This document shows positions 28,033 to 36,767 of a DNA stretch of 43,775 bases, piece after piece (position 1 is the first letter of the stretch; each line of letters opens with the position of its first letter). The notes under the pieces are model-generated. The model searched no databases. It was not told the DNA's origin and worked only from the letters and a program-made list of their open reading frames with translations. The position numbers and the translations under genes are program-made. The stretch covers positions 1-43,775 of the forward strand of contig JAJZOB010000004.1 in NCBI GenBank assembly GCA_021852135.1, in the 5' to 3' direction. Source of the stretch: Nanobdellota archaeon. Lineage in GTDB: Archaea; Nanoarchaeota; Nanoarchaeia; Parvarchaeales; Parvarchaeaceae.

Positions 28033-29730
28033 ATGCCCTTTAAAGCAATATCAAGAAATCTGAGTAATAATAATCCGTTCTCAATAAAATCAAAAAGATC
28101 CCAGTCAGCTCTAGAATACATGATGACCTATGGCTGGGCAATCCTAATTATAGTCATAGTCGCAGTTATCCTGTATTCAATGGGTATTTTCAATCCTAGT
28201 TCTAGTGTTACTTTTACAAGTACTGGATTTTCACCTTTCAAAATTTCTTCTTCTTTATGTACTCCTTTAGGGATAGATTTCTCAATAATAGCTGGGCCTA
28301 TTCCAAATGGAGCATCCTCATTAAATATAAACAAGTTATTTATAACCTCGGCAACGGGAACTAATACTAGTTCAGTAGAGTATTCGCTTCCGTACACAAT
28401 AAGTTTGACCTCTGGCAAATCAGCAACTATACTAGTTCCTTCTATTTCTTGTACTTCAGCAGGTACCAAATACTCCTTATCAACAAACCTTGAATACAGT
28501 TATTCAACTACTGCTGGTAATGTAATTACAAATACTACGGGTACAATAGCAGGGACAGCATCAAGTCCAATACCCATAACCTTTTCTGCGTTTGGATTAC
28601 CTTCTGGTTCAACTTTTACTGTAAATTACGAAGGAGTAAATAAAACTGGTGTTGCTTCTTCTAATATTTCCTTTGAATCGATGCAAAGCAATGCGTTTAG
28701 ATTATACCCAGTTGTATACGCCGGCGTAACATATTATCCTATCTATTCATCGGGTTCAAATCTGCCAGTAAACTATAATTTAGAAGTAGATTTTATATCA
28801 AACTCAACGCCATTTTATATTGCAGATCAAGGAGCAGAAAATGCTACTATTTTTTATCCTTATAATTTTTCATTAGGAAGGAACATAACTTTAACTAGCA
28901 GTGATTATGGAAGCAGTGGAATTTCTTTGACTCCAAATGGAGAATACGCTTATGTTGTAGAAGACAACGGGGCTAATAAGACTGCAGTTATATCTGCATC
29001 AACTAATAAAATAGTTAAAAATATAAGTATGCCAACACCATGCGCTATAACAATTACTCCTAATGGAGAGTATGTCTATGTATCCAGCTGTAGAAATACA
29101 AATACCGTGGAAGTGATATCCACCTCTACTAACGAAATAATTAAAACAATACCGGTTGGAGATAACCCAATAGGCATTTCTGTTACTCCTAATGGTAATT
29201 ATGTTTATGTAGCTGATCAAGGAAGCAATAAAACATCAGTTATATCAACAAGTACAAATACAATAATAAAAAATATAAGTGGATTTTATTATCCAACTGG
29301 AATAGCAATTGCTTCTAATGGCTTAGTTTATGTCTCAAATTCTGGAAATGGAAGTGTAAGCATAATCAACAGTTTAAATAACAAATTAATTGGTAATATA
29401 GCTACCCCCTATAGTTCATCGCCTAGAGGGCTTGCTATAACTCGTAATGGCAAGTATCTATATGTAACAAATGGCAATACCAAAGGAGTATCGGTTGTTT
29501 CTCTATCAACAAACTCAGTTGTTGCTACTATTCCCATACCTTATACTAAACAATTAGCATTTAGTCCAAATGGGGAATATATGTATTCTACTACTCCTTA
29601 TGCTTATCCTTATCAAATGGAAGTTATATACATTATAAATAACAGTTATAAAAATATTACTGTAGGTAAAGGTTATTACAACATCTGCCCTATTAATAAT
29701 GCTCCGACTGGAAATGGGGCGGAATGCTAA
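28033..29730 (+). CDS. Class III signal surface protein with SGLP module and YVTN beta-propeller, 565 aa
   Basis: The N-terminus has 'KRSQSALEYMMTYGW' and a hydrophobic helix (about 26-52) ending 'SMGIFNPSSS', nearly the same as the LamG protein at 20653-21882. A short beta domain (about 55-175) follows, then one 'FGLPSGSTFTVNYEG' module (about 183-260) related to the giant adhesin repeats. A YVTN-type propeller runs from about 285 to 555, with blades marked 'ITPNGEYVYVSS', 'VTPNGNYVYVADQ', 'ASNGLVYVSN', 'ITRNGKYLYVTN', 'FSPNGEYMYS' and 'VISTSTN.I.K.I'. YVTN propellers form archaeal surface layers and adhesins. N-X-S/T sequons are common. The gene stands alone behind its own promoter. Confidence 0.9.
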   Translation: MPFKAISRNLSNNNPFSIKSKRSQSALEYMMTYGWAILIIVIVAVILYSMGIFNPSSSVTFTSTGFSPFKISSSLCTPLGIDFSIIAGPIPNGASSLNINKLFITSATGTNTSSVEYSLPYTISLTSGKSATILVPSISCTSAGTKYSLSTNLEYSYSTTAGNVITNTTGTIAGTASSPIPITFSAFGLPSGSTFTVNYEGVNKTGVASSNISFESMQSNAFRLYPVVYAGVTYYPIYSSGSNLPVNYNLEVDFISNSTPFYIADQGAENATIFYPYNFSLGRNITLTSSDYGSSGISLTPNGEYAYVVEDNGANKTAVISASTNKIVKNISMPTPCAITITPNGEYVYVSSCRNTNTVEVISTSTNEIIKTIPVGDNPIGISVTPNGNYVYVADQGSNKTSVISTSTNTIIKNISGFYYPTGIAIASNGLVYVSNSGNGSVSIINSLNNKLIGNIATPYSSSPRGLAITRNGKYLYVTNGNTKGVSVVSLSTNSVVATIPIPYTKQLAFSPNGEYMYSTTPYAYPYQMEVIYIINNSYKNITVGKGYYNICPINNAPTGNGAEC

Positions 29731-29735
29731 ATAAT

Positions 29736-29819
29736 CGCTGGGTGCAGGATTCGAACCTACGAAGGGAAAATCCCAACTGGCTCTCAAGGCCAGCGCTTTA
29801 ACCGCTCAGCCAACCCAGC
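29736..29819 (-). tRNA. tRNA-Ser (TGA)
   Basis: A type II tRNA read on the minus strand: acceptor 29813-29819 pairs with 29737-29743, discriminator G at 29736, anticodon TGA (complement of 29784-29786), long variable arm with a GGGA/TCCC stem, T loop TTCGAAT. No intron and no encoded CCA. It lies between two plus-strand genes. Confidence 0.94.
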
Positions 29820-29843
29820 ATTGATTTAACTATAAATTCATTG

Positions 29844-29856
29844 TTAAATATAAGTA
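29844..29856 (+). promoter_or_regulatory. TATA box of the OGG1-like gene
   Basis: ttaaatataagta is centred about 30 nt before the ATG at 29880. Confidence 0.55.
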
Positions 29857-29879
29857 TTTTACTTTAAATTATAGCTATC

Positions 29880-30704
29880 ATGGTAATAAAAGTAACTGAT
29901 TTTTCACTGGATAGAACTCTTAATTCCGGACAGTTGTTTACTTTTTTTAAGGAAGATAACAGATGGTATTCATTTGTTGATAAACCCTTGGAGATAAGGC
30001 AAGAGGGTAATGAATTGATTTACTACGGTTTAGATGAAAGTAATGTAAAAGAGCTTCTAGGACTTAATGACCCCATAAATGAGATAAAGGCGGAAGTGGA
30101 TAAAGATGACTTCATAGACAAAGCTATAAGATACTCTGGTTCTTTGCGTGTGGTAAAGAGCGGTATATGGCCGGCAACTTTGGGCTTTATTCTTTCAATC
30201 CAGTCCAATATTAATCTAATTTTAAGAAGAATAAAGGCAATGTCTAATTATTATGGAGCAGAAGGGGAAATAAATGGCAAGATACTAAAAAGTTTTCCGT
30301 CCTTTGAAAAAATATATGAAAAAGGATACGATGAACTAAAACAATTCAATCTGGGATTCAGAACTAAATTCGTATTTTCGGCAGCAGAGTACTTCTATAA
30401 GAATGAGGTAGATGAAAGTTTTACAGAAGAGGAAATCAGGAAAAATTTAATCAGTATAAATGGCATAGGAGAGAAGGTGCTGGATTGCATACTTCTTTAC
30501 GGTATGCACAACCTTTCTGCCTTTCCTATGGATGTGTGGATTTTGCGTACATTGTCGTTTTATTACAGCAACATACTTGGGAAGGCAAAGAGCTATAAAG
30601 ATAAAAGAAAGGCAATGATCGATTATTTTGGAAGATATGGCGGATACGCCCAATTGTTTATATATGACTATTCAAGACTGAATACAATACGCTCTAAAAT
30701 TTGA
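29880..30704 (+). CDS. ogg: 8-oxoguanine DNA glycosylase, OGG1 family
   Basis: This removes 8-oxoguanine from DNA and can nick at the resulting site. The 274 aa have the OGG1 N-terminal domain ('FSLDRTLNSGQLFTF', as in 'LxxTLxxGQxFxW'), the helical core ('GFILSIQSNINLILRRI') and the helix-hairpin-helix 'INGIGEKVLDCILLYG' with catalytic Lys199. The essential Asp218 lies in 'FPMDVWI'. The presence of the N-terminal beta domain makes it OGG1-like rather than the shorter OGG2 or AGOG types. Its stop overlaps the thiI stop on the other strand by 11 bases (convergent genes). Confidence 0.92.
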   Translation: MVIKVTDFSLDRTLNSGQLFTFFKEDNRWYSFVDKPLEIRQEGNELIYYGLDESNVKELLGLNDPINEIKAEVDKDDFIDKAIRYSGSLRVVKSGIWPATLGFILSIQSNINLILRRIKAMSNYYGAEGEINGKILKSFPSFEKIYEKGYDELKQFNLGFRTKFVFSAAEYFYKNEVDESFTEEEIRKNLISINGIGEKVLDCILLYGMHNLSAFPMDVWILRTLSFYYSNILGKAKSYKDKRKAMIDYFGRYGGYAQLFIYDYSRLNTIRSKI

Positions 30705-31593
30705 CTGTTTTTAGCTCCTTTAAGCTATCTTTTATTATTTTCTCCATTTCTATATTGCTTTCTAATCTTTTAATTGTTTCCGGATTTGATTTGGTAGCGG
30801 GATTGTTTGATACTATTGAGCAGCAGTCCTTGTACTCCTCTATTGAAATGTCGTAAAATCCATATCTTATCGATTTCTCTATTATCTCCCCCTTGTTATA
30901 ACCTATAAACGGCCTGAAAACCGGCGATTGAATGCCAAAGCTTATAGCATTTATATTCTCTATTGTTTGAGATGCAACTTGAGAAAGCGCATCCCCCGTT
31001 ATTATCGCTAGATACCCTTTTTCCTTGCTTATTTCCTCCGCTAATCTCAGCAAGAACCTTTTGAAAAGTACAAGTTCATACCGTTTATCTATTTTTAATG
31101 CGGCAATGCTAAAATAATGGAATGGCACAAGGTAAAGTGTCAAACCTGATTCTATTCCGCTTAATTTCTCTGCTATTGTTTTTATTTTGCTTTGAAGGGC
31201 AAAATCTGGAGAGTTCAACGCATAAACGTGCAACAGATCAACTTTTGCCCCCCTTTTCATCATTTCCAATGGCGCTATAGCTGAATCTATGCCTCCCGAG
31301 AACAATGACAGCAGTCTTCCGGAACTGCCTACAGGCAAACCCCCAATGCCTTTTTCTATGTTATAATTTACTATAAATGAATCACTCATTATCTCTATTC
31401 TTATTTTTTTGCCGTTCTTGTCAAACCTTAATTTTAAACTTTTTGCAAGTTCTTCCTTTAATTTTAAAGATGTTTTCTCATATCTTTTGTCAACTCTTTT
31501 AACATCAATGTTTACGTTCTTTTTTTCTCCTACTATTTTATCTATTAATTCAAGGCAATTCTTTTTCATCTCTGTCAATTCTATAAGCTTCAC
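30694..31593 (-). CDS. thiI: tRNA 4-thiouridine synthase ThiI, C-terminal part (frameshifted gene)
   Basis: This part holds the end of the THUMP domain ('NIDVKRVDKRYEKTSLKLKE') and the PP-loop adenylation domain with 'SLFSGGIDSAI' (positions 99-104 of this frame). 'YKDCCSIV' near the C-terminus matches the conserved cysteines of rhodanese-less archaeal ThiI. The enzyme makes s4U8 in tRNA. The nominal start at 31593 is a GTG inside the preceding fragment and is probably not a real start. Reading through with one base less in the A5 run at 31562-31566 (minus strand) joins it to the N-terminal fragment as a normal 366-aa ThiI. Convergent with the OGG1-like gene. Confidence 0.88.
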   Translation of the reverse strand: MKLIELTEMKKNCLELIDKIVGEKKNVNIDVKRVDKRYEKTSLKLKEELAKSLKLRFDKNGKKIRIEIMSDSFIVNYNIEKGIGGLPVGSSGRLLSLFSGGIDSAIAPLEMMKRGAKVDLLHVYALNSPDFALQSKIKTIAEKLSGIESGLTLYLVPFHYFSIAALKIDKRYELVLFKRFLLRLAEEISKEKGYLAIITGDALSQVASQTIENINAISFGIQSPVFRPFIGYNKGEIIEKSIRYGFYDISIEEYKDCCSIVSNNPATKSNPETIKRLESNIEMEKIIKDSLKELKTVKF

Positions 31594-31795
31594 TGATCCA
31601 TGCTACCCCTGGCGTTAATTTCAACTTTTTTATGTCATCTAAGCTGTAATCCTCCAAAACAAGTCTACTTTCAATTGCCTTGATTTGTTTATTTATCTTT
31701 TCCTTTATGTTTTTTATGAGAAGAGCTTGAAAATAACCTCTTTGCTTTCCTTTCAATGCTATTTCATCATAGTGAACAGATAGTATTTTTTTCAT
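31550..31795 (-). CDS. thiI: ThiI N-terminal fragment (ferredoxin-like/THUMP start)
   Basis: The fragment begins 'MKKILSVHYDEIALKGKQRGYF', the standard ThiI start ('RYGEIALKGKNR'). It runs through 'TPGVAWISEAYRIDRDE', where the frame is lost and ends after 'KELP'. I place the start at 31795, where ATGA overlaps the archease stop; a longer frame opens at 31816 but would precede the conserved start. It is the upstream half of the frameshifted thiI and the last gene of the rtcB-archease-thiI unit. A true two-protein split is possible but unlikely, because the break falls inside the THUMP domain. Confidence 0.85.
   Translation of the reverse strand: MKKILSVHYDEIALKGKQRGYFQALLIKNIKEKINKQIKAIESRLVLEDYSLDDIKKLKLTPGVAWISEAYRIDRDEKELP
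31562..31566 (-). other. Likely frameshift point of thiI (A5 run)
   Basis: On the coding strand the context is GATGAAAAAGAATTGCC. Removing one A gives an uninterrupted reading 'RIDRDEKNCLELIDKIVGEK', which matches the ThiI pattern, so a single extra A explains the break. Confidence 0.75.
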
Positions 31796-32214
31796 ACATC
31801 TAAGACTATCTTGCATCTAATTAATCCTTTTTCATTTTTTACTGCTAAATCATGCAGAGTAGCTGCTTTTACATCTGCTAAGAAATTGCTTTTCAGTCTT
31901 TCCAGCCCTTCTCCAGTGGCATTACATTTTAGGTTTAATTTTTTGTCTATTTCCACTTCGGCATCAGTAATAAGTATATTTTTGTAATCTTTATAAAATA
32001 TTATCTTGTTTATGAAGTCTACTACAAGGTAATCAAGATTTTCTGAATGTAGCTTAAAGCTTATTTTCCTGTTCCCCTTTCTTTTAACATTTAAAACCAT
32101 CACATTTGACACAGCTATTGCTATGTTTTTAAAGAGCTCATTCAGTGTTTTACCGTATGCTATAAATGCTATGTCGGCAGTGGCTTCATTTTTAAGCAGT
32201 TTGTACCTTTCCAT
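31792..32214 (-). CDS. Archease, RtcB activator
   Basis: Archease speeds guanylylation and turnover of the RNA ligase RtcB. The 140 aa show the family pattern: 'ATADIAFIAYGKTLNELFKNIAIAVSNVM', 'NLDYLVVDFINKIIFYKD', 'DVKAATLHDLAV' and a C-terminal 'IVLDV'. In most members the first motif is 'HTADI'; here the His position is Ala. The start codon overlaps the rtcB stop (TAATG) and its stop overlaps the thiI start (ATGA), so translation is coupled. This is the classic rtcB-archease pairing. Confidence 0.93.
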   Translation of the reverse strand: MERYKLLKNEATADIAFIAYGKTLNELFKNIAIAVSNVMVLNVKRKGNRKISFKLHSENLDYLVVDFINKIIFYKDYKNILITDAEVEIDKKLNLKCNATGEGLERLKSNFLADVKAATLHDLAVKNEKGLIRCKIVLDV

Positions 32215-33683
32215 TATCCTTTTATGTTTCCTATTGGTCTTAAACTGAGAACTTTCAGGCTTATACCGGCTTTATCCATTGAATCCACAACCTCGTTTAT
32301 GTCTTTGTAAGCCGATCCACCTTCTTCCGTTAAGCCAGTAATGCTGTTTGCTTTTACGTATATTTCCTTTGCCTTCATGCTTTCCAGTAGTTTCCCAGGG
32401 TTTATAGCGCTTCTTGCTGCCACTCTGCTCATTGTCCTGCCACTTCCGTGTAGAGTAGTACCAAAGCTTTCTTCTTCCGCCTTTTTTGTTCCAATGCAGA
32501 GATAAGAGCCTGTTTCCATGCTTCCACCTACTATTACCGGCTGGCCTGTTCTTTTTAGTACCCCTTTCAGTTCCTTGTTTCCCGGTCCAAAGCTTCTTGT
32601 TGCCCCCTTTCTGTGTATTACCACATTCATTTTTTTGTTTTCAACCGTATACTCTTCTATCTTTGCAGTGTTGTGTGAAACATCATAAACAACATCTAAA
32701 CCAAGGTCTTTTTCGCTTCTTTTAAATATGCTCTTGAATGCTTCCCTTATCTGGTAATTTATTATCTGCCTATTAACAAAAGCGAAGTTTATCCCGCAGG
32801 ACATTGCTTTGAAGTAATCCTGCCCCTCCTCAGAATTAAAGGGGGCATAAGCCAACTGCCTGTCCTTTAGATTTATTCCGTTTTTAGATGAGTACTCTAG
32901 GAACTTTTTGATGTAATCGCTCGCTATCTGGTGGCCGAAACCCCTTGAACCAGTATGGAACATTATAACTACCTGCTCTTTCATTACATCTAAATCCAGA
33001 GAATTAGCTATCTCTTTGTTAAAGTCCTTGTTTATTACTTGGATTTCAAGATAGTGGTTTCCCGATCCAAGCGTTCCCAGCTGTTGTTTTCCCCTTTTAA
33101 ATGCATCTTCACTTACCTTTGAAAAATCTGCAGATTCTACTCTCCCCCGCTCCTCAATTCTTTCCTTGTCTTTTTTTGTAGCATACCCTTTTCTTATAGC
33201 CCAGTCTACTCCCTCTTCTGCTATCTCCTTTAAATCAGATTTGGTTAAAGTCTTTAAGTCTGTAAGCATCTGCGGTGAATTGGAGCCTACCCCTGCGGGC
33301 ACCATTTTGAATAACATATCAACCAATTCCTTTATCTTAGGTTTAACTTCCTTTAAAGTTAGGTTTGTTTTTATCAGGCGCATGCCGCAATTTATGTCGA
33401 AGCCTATGGCTCCTGGTGAGATTATCCCTTCTTTTAAATCAAAGGCCCCTGCCCAGCCGACTGGCACGCCATAACCTATATGGGCATCGCTAAATAGGTA
33501 GGAATATTTTAGTATTCCAGGCAAGGAAGCAGCATTTGCCGCCTGTTTAAACACTTCATCTTCCATCCTTCTCAGGAGGTTTTGATTTGCGTATGCTTTT
33601 ATGGGAACGTTCCCCACTTTTTTTGATTCCCAAGTATTCTTATCGACTTCTTTTAATGAATTTCTTATCTCTTGCGCTTCCAT
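32214..33683 (-). CDS. rtcB: RNA-splicing ligase RtcB
   Basis: RtcB joins 2',3'-cyclic phosphate and 5'-OH RNA ends using GTP and Mn2+, and ligates tRNA exons in archaea. The 489 aa are full length. Expected ligands and nucleophile are present: Asp96/Cys99 in 'DINCGMR', the His of 'GSGNHYLEIQ', the His of 'MFHTGSRGFGHQ', the His of 'DVSHNTAKIEEY' and the guanylylated His in 'TTLHGSGRTMSR'. There is no intein. Two tRNA-Leu genes in this window contain introns, so substrates are at hand. It is the first of three translationally coupled genes and lies 29 bases after the aminopropyltransferase-like gene. Confidence 0.96.
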   Translation of the reverse strand: MEAQEIRNSLKEVDKNTWESKKVGNVPIKAYANQNLLRRMEDEVFKQAANAASLPGILKYSYLFSDAHIGYGVPVGWAGAFDLKEGIISPGAIGFDINCGMRLIKTNLTLKEVKPKIKELVDMLFKMVPAGVGSNSPQMLTDLKTLTKSDLKEIAEEGVDWAIRKGYATKKDKERIEERGRVESADFSKVSEDAFKRGKQQLGTLGSGNHYLEIQVINKDFNKEIANSLDLDVMKEQVVIMFHTGSRGFGHQIASDYIKKFLEYSSKNGINLKDRQLAYAPFNSEEGQDYFKAMSCGINFAFVNRQIINYQIREAFKSIFKRSEKDLGLDVVYDVSHNTAKIEEYTVENKKMNVVIHRKGATRSFGPGNKELKGVLKRTGQPVIVGGSMETGSYLCIGTKKAEEESFGTTLHGSGRTMSRVAARSAINPGKLLESMKAKEIYVKANSITGLTEEGGSAYKDINEVVDSMDKAGISLKVLSLRPIGNIKG

Positions 33684-33712
33684 TTATCTTAATGACTTTT
33701 ATTGGATAAATA

Positions 33713-34477
33713 TTAGCCATTGCTCATGTTGTTGTATCCTTTTATTACGTGCATATTGTCATTTTCCTTTTTCATCCGGTTTATCTTTTCCAATAACTCT
33801 GTTTTATCCATTTTTTTGCTGCATAAAATTATTGTGTTTCCTGAACCTAAAGGGTTGTTAACAAGGTATACCTTAAAGTGTTTCTTAAGTTTGCCTATAT
33901 AGTTTTGGAAGAAAACTATAGCCTTGAAGCTCATTGCATAGTTTACTGCTAGCACTCCATCTGCTGTAAGTACATCGTTTATGTATGAAATGGTCTTTTC
34001 ATCAAGAAAGCCATCCGGTATTTTATCTCCGTCATAGGCATCTAAAAACACCAATTCGTATTTTTTCTTGCTTTTTTTTAGGAACTCTATCCCATCTTCT
34101 ACAAATAGATTTATCTTCTTTATGTCTTCAGGTATAAATTCCCTTGCTAGCTTAACCATCTTTTCATCTATCTCAACTACATCCATGCTTGTTTTTCTAC
34201 CATATAGCTTATTTATCTGGTAAACAATTGTTCCACCGCCCAAACCTATCATAAGTATGTTTGGTTTATCGTAGAGTAAAGGTAAAGGAGTAAAGTAGTC
34301 CCAGTAGGAACCTGTAAATATCCCTTTTTCAGCCCTTCTTGAATAGGTTATCCCGTTGAATTTAACGCTTATGCCCTCAGGGCCCTCCGTCAATGTCAAA
34401 ACCTTATTATCATCTTTTTCTGTTTTTATTATCTTTTCCCCTCTGATCTTTTCGATCATCTTATTTATTATGTTCAT
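33713..34477 (-). CDS. Spermidine-synthase-like aminopropyltransferase family protein
   Basis: The 254 aa have the SAM/dcSAM-binding Rossmann fold of the polyamine synthase family: an N-terminal beta domain ('LTLTEGPEGISVKFNGI'), then 'YWDYFTPLPLL', 'ILMIGLGGGTIVYQI', 'MDVVEIDEKMVKLAREF', 'LFVEDGIEFLKK' and 'YELVFLDAYDGDKIP'. True spermidine synthases have 'DSSDPxGPA' at the last motif; here it is 'LDAYDGDKIP', typical of the many SpeE-like proteins of uncertain substrate. It could make polyamines or be a methyltransferase relative. The start overlaps the MMPL gene by 17 bases, so both are co-translated. Confidence 0.82.
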   Translation of the reverse strand: MNIINKMIEKIRGEKIIKTEKDDNKVLTLTEGPEGISVKFNGITYSRRAEKGIFTGSYWDYFTPLPLLYDKPNILMIGLGGGTIVYQINKLYGRKTSMDVVEIDEKMVKLAREFIPEDIKKINLFVEDGIEFLKKSKKKYELVFLDAYDGDKIPDGFLDEKTISYINDVLTADGVLAVNYAMSFKAIVFFQNYIGKLKKHFKVYLVNNPLGSGNTIILCSKKMDKTELLEKINRMKKENDNMHVIKGYNNMSNG

Positions 34478-36752
34478 ATTTCTTAAGCCCAGGCCACCAG
34501 TTGTACTTTTGCAGCAAAAACATTATAGATGGAACTATGAACAAAACTGATAGAACGGAATCGATTAAAATGCCTATTGCAACTATAAATCCTACTTCTT
34601 CTATTATCGGAACGCCGCTTGCTAAAAGGGACAAGAAAACCATTGAAAAGATTATACCTATGCTGGCCACTATCGGTCCGCTTTTTATAAGGCCCATTTT
34701 TATGGCTTCAAAGTTATTTTTGCCTTCCTTTACATATTCTCTTATCCTCATCACTAGAAATATGTCATAGTCTACGCCTACCCCCATTATGCTTGTTATG
34801 AGGAATATCTGTGCAATGGATACAAATGGCAAAGAAAATATATAATGAAATATCAACAGAGTAACTCCATTAGCAGCTATTACATTTGCTATTATAAGAA
34901 GGACTAAACGCAACGGAGTATAGATTGAGAAAAGAATGACAAATAATACCATAAAAACCATAGCTCCCAAGGAAAATATAAGCAATGGAACATCACCGTT
35001 CATAGTTTTAACTGCGCTGCCTAGAAATACCTGCAGACCATTAATGCTGTAGTTTGCATTGCTTGCTTCTAAGTAATTGTTTATCTTATTGTAATCATTC
35101 AATGCAGGGGTGCTGAATCCAAGTGGTTTTAAGTACGTTAATATGTGCATTGAATTGTTTCCTTTCGTTAATTGGGTATAGCTTACTCCGCTCATTGATT
35201 TTATTGAATTGTAAATCTCCGTTCCATTTATGTTTTGTGTGTTGTTTATATTTATTATAATAGGGTCTATAGGGTCAAATTTAAAGTTGTTTGTAGCCAC
35301 GTAAAAAGCGGTTTTTGATCCTGAATTTGGAAGCAACCCTAAAAAATTCAATCCAGGTTGATATATTACAAAGAAATACGCGGCGATTGCAATTATCACA
35401 ATAAAAATGGATATAATAAAGTATCTGTTTTTGTAGTTAAAGTGCGCTAACCTAGTAAATGAACTCTCGAAGGAAAAACCTGGTTTGAAATTTGGATAGA
35501 AAACCCTCTTTCCTAAAGAGATAAGAATTGATGGCATGAACGTTAGGGCGGATAAAAGAACAATAAACACTCCTACAGAATCTAGAATTCCTGTTGATCC
35601 AAGAAATGCTAGGTTAAATCCGGATAGTATGCTGTATGCTAATACTACTGTAGTGCCGCTTACGAGTATCGCTGCACCTGCTCCACCAATGCTGATTTTC
35701 ACGCTTTTTCTGTGGTCTTTTCTTAACTCCTGTTTAAATCTGTAGAGCATGTATACTAAGTAATCTGTCGATATGCCAAGCATAAGTATTGCTGCAAGGG
35801 CAGGGTCGAAAAAAGATACAGTACTGTTTAGAATTACGTGATATATCAAATAAAACACTGAAAATGCGATTGTAAGGTCAATTCCGTAAACCATAAGCGG
35901 CACGAACGCTGCTATTGGTGAACGAAATATTAATCCGGTCACTATTATAACCATTAGAATCCCTATAGCAATTGCAAGAAAGGTACCGAAGTTAGTTTCA
36001 CTCTCTATATTGCTGCTTAATCCTCTAGAACCAGTTACATAGGCTGTAACTCCATAGTTTTTTGAAATTCTACCAATATATGAATTTACAAAAGAATAGT
36101 TAGAATTGTTTACTGTTGTTAGCATCGTAGTGTGGTTGTAATTTATAAGTGTTACAGTTTCATTTGTATTTGGTATTATGGGATAATTAGTGAAGTTATA
36201 ATTATTTATTATATACAATGGAGAAGAATTGTAATATCCTTTTATTATCCCTATTATGAAATCATATGATGAATTGCGTTCTGTTATCTCCGAACTGTTA
36301 AGCTTGTTTTTTATTGTCTCTGCAACGTTTGCTATTATAGTATTGTTAAGGCTTTTAGGCACTGTTTTAGGGGTAAGGTTATATTTCATATACGCAGAAT
36401 CTAGTGCAAATTCCGCATTTTTCTGTATATTATAATAGGTTGAATTCAAAAGATTATACTCTACTGAATACAAAGAGGTAATGTTCCTGTATGCGAAGTT
36501 GTCTGAGATATTTTCAAAGAATTCTTTTGTACTGTTTGAGTAGGAGTTATTGCTTACGCTTACAATCAATTGAAGGTTACTGCCACTGCTTGCATTGCTG
36601 TTAGAGGAGTTTCCAGTTACATTGTAAGATACTATACTAAAAAGGTGCACTGCTATTGGTATAGAAATAAGAAAAACAGCTATCCATATAATTATTATTT
36701 TTTTATGGTGTTTATCTATAATATCGCTGAATTTATTTAGGTTAATTTCCAT
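34461..36752 (-). CDS. MMPL/RND superfamily transporter, 763 aa
   Basis: This has the two-fold RND layout: membrane helix 1 (17-38), a sequon-rich extracellular loop (about 40-250), five helices including 'LGISTDYLVYMLYRF', then the second half. That begins with helix 7 ('IISIFIVIIAIAAYFFVIYQ'), an external loop, and five helices including 'GVGVDYDIFLVMRIREY'. The paired G(I/V)(S/G)(T/V)DY motifs are the proton-relay region of MmpL/HpnN transporters. Substrate is unknown; lipids or other hydrophobic compounds are typical for the family. It follows rps8e by 15 bases and overlaps the aminopropyltransferase-like gene. Confidence 0.9.
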   Translation of the reverse strand: MEINLNKFSDIIDKHHKKIIIIWIAVFLISIPIAVHLFSIVSYNVTGNSSNSNASSGSNLQLIVSVSNNSYSNSTKEFFENISDNFAYRNITSLYSVEYNLLNSTYYNIQKNAEFALDSAYMKYNLTPKTVPKSLNNTIIANVAETIKNKLNSSEITERNSSYDFIIGIIKGYYNSSPLYIINNYNFTNYPIIPNTNETVTLINYNHTTMLTTVNNSNYSFVNSYIGRISKNYGVTAYVTGSRGLSSNIESETNFGTFLAIAIGILMVIIVTGLIFRSPIAAFVPLMVYGIDLTIAFSVFYLIYHVILNSTVSFFDPALAAILMLGISTDYLVYMLYRFKQELRKDHRKSVKISIGGAGAAILVSGTTVVLAYSILSGFNLAFLGSTGILDSVGVFIVLLSALTFMPSILISLGKRVFYPNFKPGFSFESSFTRLAHFNYKNRYFIISIFIVIIAIAAYFFVIYQPGLNFLGLLPNSGSKTAFYVATNNFKFDPIDPIIININNTQNINGTEIYNSIKSMSGVSYTQLTKGNNSMHILTYLKPLGFSTPALNDYNKINNYLEASNANYSINGLQVFLGSAVKTMNGDVPLLIFSLGAMVFMVLFVILFSIYTPLRLVLLIIANVIAANGVTLLIFHYIFSLPFVSIAQIFLITSIMGVGVDYDIFLVMRIREYVKEGKNNFEAIKMGLIKSGPIVASIGIIFSMVFLSLLASGVPIIEEVGFIVAIGILIDSVLSVLFIVPSIMFLLQKYNWWPGLKKYEHNK

Positions 36753-36767
36753 TAATGATCCTTACGA

